Assembly (NCBI GenBank): GCA_964415715.1
Contig: CAYQBK010000067.1
Location: 1-14,799 of the forward strand
DNA from: DALYDK01 sp964415715
GTDB taxonomy: Bacteria; Patescibacteriota; Saccharimonadia; Saccharimonadales; CAIOMD01
DNA: 14,799 nucleotides
Direction: 5' to 3'
Shown here: positions 5,017-12,128 of the stretch, piece after piece
How positions within the stretch are numbered: the first letter of the stretch is position 1
Layout of the letters: each line of letters opens with the position of its first letter
Program-made: the position numbers and the translations under genes
The notes under the pieces: generated by a model
What the model saw: only the letters and a program-made list of their open reading frames with translations
Told to the model about the DNA's origin: nothing
Databases searched by the model: none

Positions 5017-6187
5017 TGAAAATGCTACATTTTGTGGTTATTGCGGATCTCAAATATCGACTAATCAACAATCACCAATCGCTAGTACAACTAATATAAC
5101 TAATCCCCAACTCAACACAATAGCTCAATCACCGCGGTCAACTCAACCAATAATTCCAACGCCTATTTCCATATCAGACCAGTCATCTATAGCTAGCCCA
5201 ACTACGCCAACACAACAAATAGTTGAGCCAGTTATTGCGCAGGCTGCCACAAATATTGTAGCCCCACAAGTAATGCAACCGGACCAGACGCCGCCCAACG
5301 ATATATCAAATTCAAATCAACCTAACCCAATATCGCAAGTTATGTACCACAATAACACCTCTGCGGCTCCAGTTGCTCCAATAAACATGCAAACAATACC
5401 AGCCGGAGCTGGCGGAATGACAACTAACACAATATATCCCAACCCTACTATATTTAGACAAAATATAAATCCTACAAATCACCAAAACGGATTTGCGATT
5501 GCAGCATTTGTTATAGGTGCACTCGGGCTTATTGGATGGATTATTCCAATAGTAGGTTTGCCATTGGGAATAATAGCTATAGTTTTTGCTAGTATCAGTA
5601 TTCACTCCCGCAAAAGAGTTTTTGCCATCGTCGGGATGATATTGGCCACAATAACTATATTGTTATCTATAGGAAATTGGGTTTATGCGGCAAATAAATT
5701 CTTAAGTGAGCAAAATACAAACAAAACATATACAAATCAGCAAAGTAATAACACATCTTTCAGTACTAAACCTGTCAACTCACCTTGCTACACAACCAAT
5801 ATACCCGAAGGACTAACAATATCTCAAGCCACAGGCAGCTGCACATTCCAGGCGACAAATCAAACTACTGGTGAACTATATGTAGTAAAAAACTTATCAG
5901 TCGATAACCTATCAGTCACTAACTTAGACTACTATGCAAAAAAAGACATCAAAAGCATAGTAGATCTACTACCAGGGAGCTCTATATCATCACAATACAG
6001 CACCAAATTTAGCAAAAGCCCTGCGTACGAATTCAAACTCGCTGGTACAGCTGGCGAAGCGGCAACTATTGACTATATATTCAAAACTACACCAAATGGC
6101 AATATGACAATAGTAATGCATTCTCAAAACTCAAGCAGTGCCGATCACAGCCTCAACAATATTCAAAGTAACTGGGTGTGGAAATAA
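4985..6187 (+). CDS. Zinc-ribbon, DUF4190-like membrane protein
   Basis: The 400-residue product starts with a zinc ribbon (Cys3, 6, 17, 20). It continues with a long Pro/Gln/Thr/Asn-rich linker (about 25-165) and two membrane helices (about 170-203 and 212-236, with a short GLPLG turn) like DUF4190. The C-terminal domain (about 265-400) is predicted outside and includes Cys268 and Cys286, which could form a disulfide. The ATG lies inside the end of the PrsW gene. An AAAGGA sequence lies about 14 bases before it, too far to be convincing, so coupling through the overlap is likely. The layout, with cytoplasmic zinc ribbon, membrane hairpin and external sensor-like domain, suggests signalling or envelope work, and it could be a substrate or partner of PrsW. 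That role is inferred only. Confidence 0.75.
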   Translation: MTCQNCSQEVSENATFCGYCGSQISTNQQSPIASTTNITNPQLNTIAQSPRSTQPIIPTPISISDQSSIASPTTPTQQIVEPVIAQAATNIVAPQVMQPDQTPPNDISNSNQPNPISQVMYHNNTSAAPVAPINMQTIPAGAGGMTTNTIYPNPTIFRQNINPTNHQNGFAIAAFVIGALGLIGWIIPIVGLPLGIIAIVFASISIHSRKRVFAIVGMILATITILLSIGNWVYAANKFLSEQNTNKTYTNQQSNNTSFSTKPVNSPCYTTNIPEGLTISQATGSCTFQATNQTTGELYVVKNLSVDNLSVTNLDYYAKKDIKSIVDLLPGSSISSQYSTKFSKSPAYEFKLAGTAGEAATIDYIFKTTPNGNMTIVMHSQNSSSADHSLNNIQSNWVWK

Positions 6188-6189
6188 GC

Positions 6190-6411
6190 ATGAAAAATCA
6201 AACTATTCACAAAATATCAGTCATCGCTGTCATTTTGACGCTGTTTATATTGCCATACTTAGTAGTCCGAGATCGTCTTAACACTAATATAAATTATGGT
6301 AAATATGTTAATGGTGCATCTGTTGGCATACTACAGTCAACCAACAACCAACAAGATAGTTCAACAACCACTCAAAAATGGTCAGTCTGTCTTGGGCAAA
6401 ATATAAAATAA
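6190..6411 (+). CDS. Small single-helix membrane protein
   Basis: The 73-residue product has one membrane helix (about 8-26, ISVIAVILTLFILPYLVV) after a short basic tail. A Ser/Thr/Gln-rich external segment follows, with one Cys near the C-terminus (WSVCLGQ). I do not recognise a family. I chose the ATG at 6190, two bases after the stop of the previous gene; a GTG at 6178 would extend it by four residues with an overlap. It is the last gene of the PrsW cluster and is followed by the convergent ndk gene. A single-pass protein next to an intramembrane protease could be its substrate, but that is a guess. No hairpin terminator is visible in 6412-6473. Confidence 0.55.
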   Translation: MKNQTIHKISVIAVILTLFILPYLVVRDRLNTNINYGKYVNGASVGILQSTNNQQDSSTTTQKWSVCLGQNIK

Positions 6412-6473
6412 CCTCGTCAAACAATAAACTCGACCCATGCACTAGGAGAGCTAAAGATTTTACGTCAAACAAA

Positions 6474-7031
6474 CTAAACGTGTGTAAAGTCTTGGTGAAC
6501 TGTTTTGTAGCTATGTAGCTCCTGTGGGGTAAACCACATAGCAATCTCTTTTTGAGCTTCTTCATCACTACCAGATGCATGTATCAGGTTTGCTGCGCCT
6601 TTTTTGGCAAGTGATGCACGCCCTAGGCTGAGATGAGCGTAATCACCACGTATTGTGCCCGGAGGTGAATCTTTTGGCCCGGTTGTTCCAACCATTTTTC
6701 GAACAACTTCAACCGCCATGCCACCCTCTAATACAGCAGCAATAACGGGTCCGCTCTGCATAAATTCCCGGGTAGCCTTAACTATCATTTCACCTATTTC
6801 TTCAACAGTTTCGGTATACTCTAACCCGGCTGCGTCCCAATCTTTTTTGGTTTTTCCACCTACTATAGGTATTAAATCATCTGAGTAGTGCTCTTTTAGT
6901 AGTGCCGTTTCTGGAACCAACATTTTCATGGCGACAATCTTAAGTCCAACTTTTTCAAATCTACTCAACACTTCACCAACGATCCCTCGCTGAACTGCAT
7001 CGGGTTTTAATACTATTAGGGTTCTTTCCAT
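6474..7031 (-). CDS. ndk: Nucleoside diphosphate kinase (extended form)
   Basis: NDK transfers the gamma-phosphate from ATP to nucleoside diphosphates through a phosphohistidine, balancing NTP pools in the cytoplasm. The product starts MERTLIVLKPDAVQRG, and the catalytic His is His151 in NLIHASGSDEEA. The nucleotide-site segments GTTGPKDSPPGTIRGDY and LSLGRAS are intact. At 185 residues it is longer than the usual 130-150. The extra length is an insertion of about 35 residues after the second helix (about 48-88) and a C-terminal tail with EIAMWF. The start at 7031 is favoured because GAAAGG at 7040-7045 stands eight bases before it. An in-frame ATG at 7037 would be only two bases from that site. 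Its promoter (7073-7101) is divergent from the recombinase gene. Confidence 0.95.
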   Translation of the reverse strand: MERTLIVLKPDAVQRGIVGEVLSRFEKVGLKIVAMKMLVPETALLKEHYSDDLIPIVGGKTKKDWDAAGLEYTETVEEIGEMIVKATREFMQSGPVIAAVLEGGMAVEVVRKMVGTTGPKDSPPGTIRGDYAHLSLGRASLAKKGAANLIHASGSDEEAQKEIAMWFTPQELHSYKTVHQDFTHV

Positions 7032-7039
7032 ATACATTG

Positions 7040-7045
7040 CCTTTC
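7040..7045 (-). promoter_or_regulatory. Ribosome binding site of ndk
   Basis: GAAAGG on the minus strand lies eight bases before the ATG at 7031 and two before the ATG at 7037, which selects the downstream start. Confidence 0.65.
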
Positions 7046-7072
7046 AATATTGCTTATATTTTTCCTACTTAA

Positions 7073-7101
7073 ATAATACCAGTAAACTGGACTAGTCGCA
7101 A
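7073..7101 (-). promoter_or_regulatory. Promoter of ndk
   Basis: The minus strand reads TTGCGA (7096-7101), 17 bases, then TATTAT (7073-7078) with a TGG extension. The predicted start is near 7066, giving a leader of about 35 bases with a ribosome binding site. Confidence 0.6.
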
Positions 7102-7167
7102 AAAACTAAGATCAAAATATATAATGAATACTCCGATGCAAAACTATTGTTGACAGTGGTTTTGTCG

Positions 7168-7173
7168 TACAAT
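7168..7173 (+). promoter_or_regulatory. -10 box of the recombinase gene
   Basis: TACAAT is followed by exactly six bases and the ATG at 7180. A perfect TTGACA at 7150-7155 is only 12 bases away; paired with TATATG at 7173-7178 (17 bases) it would start transcription inside the gene. The leaderless reading fits the other genes here better. Confidence 0.4.
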
Positions 7174-7179
7174 ATATGT

Positions 7180-8091
7180 ATGCCAAAACTTGACAACACC
7201 ATAGAAGAATATCTAGAATATTTGGCTATCGAACGCGGTCGATCGAAACGTACTATCATAAACTACAGACATTATTTAACTAGGCTTGTCGACTATACTG
7301 GCGATATCGAGATAAAAGACATAAATCCCGACCTCATCCGCAAATGGCGTTTGTGGCTATATGAACTAGGTAGCGATCGGGCCGACGAACTAAGCAAGGC
7401 AACTCAAAACTATCACCTTATTGCACTGCGTAACTTTTTAAAATATTGTCATAAACGCGGCTTTGATACACTGAGCCCTGACCAAATAGAGCTTGCTAAA
7501 GTAGCCAAAAAACAAGTCACCTTTTTGAATAAAGATGAACTAACAGCTCTGTTTGGCCAGCCAAACACATTGGAGCTTGCCGGGCTGCGTGATAGAGCGA
7601 TATTAGAGCTACTATTTAGTAGTGGTTTACGTGTCAGCGAGCTAACAAACCTTGACCGTAGCCATATCAACCTAACGCGCCGCGAATTTATGGTTCGTGG
7701 CAAGGGCCAGAAAGATCGACCAATATTTGTAAGTCAAGACGCAGCTGACTGGATGCAACTATATCTAGACAAACGGACCGACAACCTACCTGCCCTATTC
7801 ATCAGCTACAGTGGCAAAGCTATGACAAACACATCTGGTGACTTCCGACGACTCACTCCACGGAGTATCCAACGTATGGTTGCCAAATACTCACTGTTGG
7901 CCGGCATCACCAAACATGTTAGTCCACATAGCCTAAGACACAGTTTTGCGACGGATTTGTTGATGAATGGTGCTGATCTGAGATCAGTTCAGGCTATGTT
8001 GGGACACAGTAATATTGCTACTACCCAAATATATACCCATGTAACCGACCCGCATCTAAAAAGTATCCATGAACGATTTCACGGCAAATAA
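7180..8091 (+). CDS. Xer-type tyrosine recombinase
   Basis: The 303-residue protein has an N-terminal SAM-like core-binding domain (about 5-90, with RGRSKRTIINYRHYL) and a C-terminal catalytic domain. The full catalytic set is present: Arg151 in SSGLRVSEL, Lys175 in RGKGQKDR, His250 and Arg253 in SPHSLRHSF, His276 in LGHSNIATTQ, and the nucleophile Tyr285 in IYTHVT. Xer recombinases resolve chromosome dimers at a dif site near the terminus. XerC, XerD and the single-recombinase types (XerH, XerA) cannot be told apart here, so I give no symbol. It could also be a mobile-element integrase, but its length and housekeeping setting next to ndk argue for the Xer role. I chose the ATG at 7180 because the family begins there and a -10 box lies six bases before it. 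A TTG at 7147 would add 11 poor residues. No dif-like site was recognised. Confidence 0.88.
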   Translation: MPKLDNTIEEYLEYLAIERGRSKRTIINYRHYLTRLVDYTGDIEIKDINPDLIRKWRLWLYELGSDRADELSKATQNYHLIALRNFLKYCHKRGFDTLSPDQIELAKVAKKQVTFLNKDELTALFGQPNTLELAGLRDRAILELLFSSGLRVSELTNLDRSHINLTRREFMVRGKGQKDRPIFVSQDAADWMQLYLDKRTDNLPALFISYSGKAMTNTSGDFRRLTPRSIQRMVAKYSLLAGITKHVSPHSLRHSFATDLLMNGADLRSVQAMLGHSNIATTQIYTHVTDPHLKSIHERFHGK

Positions 8092-8200
8092 AAAATAATG
8101 GATATTAGATTAAAGATTGTAGAGTTTGGAATGAAGATGCATAGTTTATGTAGTTTAGCCATACGTAAGTAACAAAAGGTATCTTTGAGTTTACTATTTA

Positions 8201-10453
8201 TTACAACCTAGGAGCAACTTGGCTATAACTGTCTATGCTACCCTTCGTAGATCCGCTACTACCACCAACATTCGTAAAGTAAAAGTATGCTGGATATACA
8301 ATTACCTCAGCTGGTTGCCCCAACGCACCAACAACAGACTGTGAACCAGTACCATCAGATTTATAACGAGTACCTGTAGATCGCATAAGATACAGGTTTT
8401 GAGCGTTAATAGAGCCTTCTATGCGTAATGGGTTAGTACACTTAGTATTCCAATCACTCTGTGCGACTTTTGAGGTTCCATCGGAACATGTGTAAACATT
8501 TTTGGCATTAATAATGATATTTTTTAGAGATTTGACATCTTTACTAATATAAACATTTTGGGCATTTATCCTATAAACATTTGGGCTAGTTATAGAAGTT
8601 ATGTCGTCATTTATATATACATCTTTGGCCACCGCAGGATTAGAGAGTGGGGTGTCTGGTGTTGTCAAACTTCCAGAAGTTGGGATATTAGCAGGTTCAT
8701 CGCACACAATACCTTTTGCTTTAATATTATTTACTGCATTATTGTTATTGTACGTATTTAAACCATTTGACCAACCATTGCTATCATCAGCAGTCAAAGA
8801 AACACTATTAGCCCACAAACTAGCTAGCCAGGTACGTGAACCCTTATATACCCCCCCAATAGGAGAATTTGGCACATACACAAACCTACTTTTATCAACG
8901 GCAGGGCAAGCGCGTACGTCATTGCCATTAAATACCACAAATGGTGCCTCATATATAGATACAGTACCAGGCGAGTAGTTACTCTCTATAACCCTATTTT
9001 CAGTGCCAATTTTAGCTGTTATATCTAAGTTGATGTTATGATTCCCTACATTTTTTCCATCTAACAAATTGGCTGAAATTGTTTCACCATTAAGACCATC
9101 AATATTTATTGCAGTAGCTACACTAACACAGTTATTTAATGTAAATACACCTGATTTGATGGTATTATCTATATCGATAATAGTTCTTGTAACAGTAAAA
9201 GTTATTGGCGTGCCTATTGCAATTGCCCCGCTGCAATAAACACTCCCAGCAGCTACAGTATAAGGTATTTTTAAATCTTTGTTTGAGCCTTTTTCATACT
9301 CTGATGACCCAGCTGTGATTGTGATGTTAGAGCCTTTAATTAATACACATGCTTCACTTGGATTATTTACTGGATTGAGCCATATTGGCATATCACTAGC
9401 AGTGATCGATCTGCAAATCTGCCTACCAACTAGACCAGGAATCTTAGAGTTCTTTATTTTAAAATATGTAAAAGAATCGTTTAATGTAGGCGTCATTCCA
9501 TTCATAAATTTCTTATTATCGTTTACCGATACATTATTGGCAGTAAAAGTAGCAAGATGTGTCTCTGGTGGCTGTCCCCATAGCAAATTTTCATTTCTAA
9601 AAGCATCACCCATCTTTTTGCCACTATTGTCTTTAAAATATACATCGGTTCTAAATCCAAAGCTAGCATTCTTTAATATTGCTGCTGGATTTATACCAGT
9701 ACCAACAGCGTTTCTAAAATATACCCTATTATCCGTATCGCCATAGTCTATAGAAAGCACTGATGGAGTTTGTGCACTCTTCCACAAATCTTGATCACCA
9801 GGTACTTCATTCATCTTTACGCCTGAGAGCGTCAAAAGATTGCCTTCGGGTTCTGTGCTCAGTTTGCCACCGTTCACAGGATTGCCACACTCTTTTCTTA
9901 TGGTGTAAGTGCCCCCTGTACTGTCTGTAAAAATAATAACCTCTTGGTTTAACAACGGGGTGCTGGGGGTATAATTGGCAACATCCTGCCAATCATCTTG
10001 ATAAAACGTATTCGAATAAACCACCGCAGTAGTATTCATATTAACAGTTCCGTTGGCTTTATTGCTATCTTCATATGGCACTAGAAAATTAATCCACTCA
10101 TCTTTAAAACTATCATTCCATGGCATACCCGCTGGTTTGTTAAGCATGGTCATAACAATAAATCTAGCACCAGTTTTGTCTTTAACGCTACCCTCATTCA
10201 AATAGTATATTACTTCGAATTTAAATGCGGCTAATGTATAGTTAGGATTATCCTTACCCAAACCATTTGTTATAACATTGTCTCCATAATAATCAACCTT
10301 ATCTTTGAAATAACCATGGTATGCCTCTCGGCCAAACCATCCAGCAGCCACCGTAATGCCATAATTGGTAAACAAAATAGCTAACACCGACACAACTGCA
10401 ACAACTATTATTTGTTTCTTGTTGGCACTGGTTTTATTGAATATCGTGTTCAT
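8201..10453 (-). CDS. Large membrane-anchored surface protein of the pilus operon (candidate tip adhesin)
   Basis: The 750-residue product has one membrane helix at about 13-37, after a short basic tail, and a large outside part. The rest is rich in Asn, Ser, Thr and beta-strand-like stretches, with scattered Cys pairs (such as 189, 347, 369, 407 and 442). I do not recognise a named domain in residues 40-600. Residues 610-690 hold an irregular N-[VL]-Y repeat (DVYIN, NVYRI, NVYIS, NVYTC, NLYLM) that looks like a small beta-solenoid. The end (AEVIVYPAYFYF...SYSQVAPRL) looks like a separate C-terminal module. It is the last gene of the minor-pilin operon, and its ATG overlaps the stop of the TPR gene by four bases. 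By position it matches PilY1, but it lacks PilY1's signal peptide and I see no PilY1 beta-propeller. The adhesin role is inferred from place and size. Confidence 0.8.
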   Translation of the reverse strand: MNTIFNKTSANKKQIIVVAVVSVLAILFTNYGITVAAGWFGREAYHGYFKDKVDYYGDNVITNGLGKDNPNYTLAAFKFEVIYYLNEGSVKDKTGARFIVMTMLNKPAGMPWNDSFKDEWINFLVPYEDSNKANGTVNMNTTAVVYSNTFYQDDWQDVANYTPSTPLLNQEVIIFTDSTGGTYTIRKECGNPVNGGKLSTEPEGNLLTLSGVKMNEVPGDQDLWKSAQTPSVLSIDYGDTDNRVYFRNAVGTGINPAAILKNASFGFRTDVYFKDNSGKKMGDAFRNENLLWGQPPETHLATFTANNVSVNDNKKFMNGMTPTLNDSFTYFKIKNSKIPGLVGRQICRSITASDMPIWLNPVNNPSEACVLIKGSNITITAGSSEYEKGSNKDLKIPYTVAAGSVYCSGAIAIGTPITFTVTRTIIDIDNTIKSGVFTLNNCVSVATAINIDGLNGETISANLLDGKNVGNHNINLDITAKIGTENRVIESNYSPGTVSIYEAPFVVFNGNDVRACPAVDKSRFVYVPNSPIGGVYKGSRTWLASLWANSVSLTADDSNGWSNGLNTYNNNNAVNNIKAKGIVCDEPANIPTSGSLTTPDTPLSNPAVAKDVYINDDITSITSPNVYRINAQNVYISKDVKSLKNIIINAKNVYTCSDGTSKVAQSDWNTKCTNPLRIEGSINAQNLYLMRSTGTRYKSDGTGSQSVVGALGQPAEVIVYPAYFYFTNVGGSSGSTKGSIDSYSQVAPRL

Positions 10454-11124
10454 TGTTTTAAGCTTTCTATCTTTTCTCGGGTGTTCTTTAGATCAGCCTC
10501 TTTTAATGGATAAAGATCTGCTTTCTGCAACAAGTCACTATATATCGTATAGTATCTAATGGCATTGGTTTTGTCCCCCAGCCTCTCATATGCCAGCCCT
10601 AAAGAATGTGCCAAAGAATAACTCATACCAAATTTTTGCTCTACTTGTAACATAACTGCCACCGCCTCTTGATATTTCTTTTGATTCATAAAAACAAGAT
10701 ATTCAGCATTATAGCCCTCCGCAGTATTAACAAAATCTTTGTTATTTTTAATTTCAGACATAGCTCCATCATAATCACCATTATTAATTTTTTGAGATAC
10801 ATTATTATTTAACTGTAGGAGTTCGCGTTGTTTGTCTTCCGAGATAGTTACCTGAGGCGGCTTATTGTTAGTCTTGATGTTTTTGGTAATAAAAATAGCT
10901 GATACCCAAGCACTAAACAAAACTAGGACTACCACCAACAATATATTGGCTTTTTTATTGCCAAGTAATCTTCTGCCTTGGTTATTTGTGTCACTTTTGT
11001 CATCTAGCTCATCTGCTGGTTTGCTTTTTTTCATAGCTATTAGTGGTTTGCGCTTTACAGAGCCGATTATGGCTTTGGCTGATTTTGTTTGTTGCTGGTT
11101 GTCTGGAGTTTGTTGTTCTTGCAT
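10450..11124 (-). CDS. TPR-containing single-pass membrane protein
   Basis: The 224-residue product has a basic and polar cytoplasmic region (about 1-58), a membrane helix at about 59-80, and an external helical region (about 95-222). Helix-turn-helix pairs such as KINNGDYDGAMSEI, NQKKYQEAVAVML and AHSLGLAYERLGDKTNAIRYY match tetratricopeptide repeats. TPRs bind other proteins; in type IV pilus systems TPR proteins (PilF/PilW-type pilotins) help assembly, but those are lipoproteins of the outer membrane and this one is not. It starts 20 bases after the PilX-like gene with AAAGG six bases before the ATG, and overlaps the large surface-protein gene by four bases. A role as scaffold or chaperone for the large protein is inferred. 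Confidence 0.8.
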   Translation of the reverse strand: MQEQQTPDNQQQTKSAKAIIGSVKRKPLIAMKKSKPADELDDKSDTNNQGRRLLGNKKANILLVVVLVLFSAWVSAIFITKNIKTNNKPPQVTISEDKQRELLQLNNNVSQKINNGDYDGAMSEIKNNKDFVNTAEGYNAEYLVFMNQKKYQEAVAVMLQVEQKFGMSYSLAHSLGLAYERLGDKTNAIRYYTIYSDLLQKADLYPLKEADLKNTREKIESLKQ

Positions 11125-11130
11125 ATTTTA

Positions 11131-11135
11131 CCTTT
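11131..11135 (-). promoter_or_regulatory. Ribosome binding site of the TPR gene
   Basis: AAAGG on the minus strand lies six bases before the ATG at 11124 and fixes the start. Confidence 0.6.
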
Positions 11136-11144
11136 ATTATCACA

Positions 11145-12128
11145 CTAAGGAGCTGGGCATGCAGGCGACTTATTATCACTCACTGTAGTATTATTGCCAT
11201 TGCCATTTACTTGATAATCTTTACATATAGTGCCGCCGTCTTGAATATTAACTACGTATGGCTTGCCGGGTGTGCCTGCCGGGTTATAGTAAACAACAAC
11301 TCGTTTAGTTATATCCTGGGCCTTGGCGTTGACATCTATTTTGTACTGACTAGTATTAGTAAAAGTAGTTGTACCAGTATTAGCTTTATCTATAGTTACT
11401 TTCTTAGATCCACTACCATTGATAGGATTTACATTAATCACGTAGTCACCAGCACTAAACCCATGAATATCAATACTAGCCATAGTACCATTAACTTTTG
11501 CATTAAATACTGACCCAGAATTGTCGGTAAACTTCTGGCTACCACAACCGGATGCTTGAGAAGGCACAAGATAAAATCTCTTAAGACCACTATAGTCGCC
11601 CGCAGGGGCAATACTGACACCAAGTACTATCTTAGTGCTATCACCTAAGGAGGGCAAACTGCAGTCGCTCGCTCGATTACCATATGAGCCTGACTCCCAT
11701 GATATATTGATTTTATAATTACCACCTGAACCAAGTTTGAAACTGGCAAATTTGGATTCCTGTTGAGACGGGGATAATACTACTGGACCTAAGATATTTT
11801 TTGTCCATACAGCACAGGTTACATCAGCTTGCCCTATTTTAAACGCACTAGGTACAGAAACAGGTTGTACATCTGTACAATTTGCTCTAATACCCGGGTT
11901 AACCGTACTATCAATATAACTAGTTACTCTATTTACACCGGCTTCGGCAGCGTATTGAGCCTGGTAGGATAATGTTTTATCAAGAGTTGCAGACTGGTCC
12001 TTGCGTACAAGCGTAGCAAAACCTACAGCCAGTAGTGACATAACTATACTTATAAACATCGCCAGCATTATGGCAGATATACCCTGTTGATTTAGTTGTT
12101 GGCTATTTTTTGTATACATTTTTATCAC
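11145..12128 (-). CDS. PilX-like type IV pilus protein
   Basis: The 327-residue product has a type IV prepilin-like start, NQQG|ISAIMLAMFISIVM, with the helix at about 17-42. It then shows SYQAQYAAEAGVNRVTSYI, typical of the N-terminal part of PilX/GspK-like minor pilins, where AAEAG is the most recognisable element. The Glu at position 5 of the mature chain, present in its neighbours, is missing (Met instead), as is known for GspK/PilX-like tip pilins. The C-terminal half is beta-rich and ends with a Cys pair near CKDYQ and PACPAP. The start is uncertain. A GTG at 12128 overlaps the PilW stop by four bases, while the ATG at 12119 begins MYTKNS much like the first pilin of the operon. It probably caps or modulates the pilus. 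Confidence 0.85.
   Translation of the reverse strand: MIKMYTKNSQQLNQQGISAIMLAMFISIVMSLLAVGFATLVRKDQSATLDKTLSYQAQYAAEAGVNRVTSYIDSTVNPGIRANCTDVQPVSVPSAFKIGQADVTCAVWTKNILGPVVLSPSQQESKFASFKLGSGGNYKINISWESGSYGNRASDCSLPSLGDSTKIVLGVSIAPAGDYSGLKRFYLVPSQASGCGSQKFTDNSGSVFNAKVNGTMASIDIHGFSAGDYVINVNPINGSGSKKVTIDKANTGTTTFTNTSQYKIDVNAKAQDITKRVVVYYNPAGTPGKPYVVNIQDGGTICKDYQVNGNGNNTTVSDNKSPACPAP

Noticed and set aside
6415..6472. Direct repeat CGTCAAACAA at 6415-6424 and 6463-6472
   Set aside because: Ten bases of low complexity in a short AT-rich gap between convergent genes. There is no associated feature, and chance is likely.
8092..8200. Search for a terminator between the recombinase and the pilus operon end
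   Set aside because: Only a weak AAAG/CTTT pairing around 8177-8188 is present, with no good stem or T run. I do not call a terminator here.
8558..9746. Plus-strand open frames of 67, 125 and 155 codons
   Set aside because: They are antisense to the 750-residue surface protein, whose frame is continuous, coupled to its neighbour and plausible as protein.
11043..11513. Plus-strand open frame of 156 codons
   Set aside because: It is antisense to the TPR and PilX-like genes and has no promoter or ribosome site.
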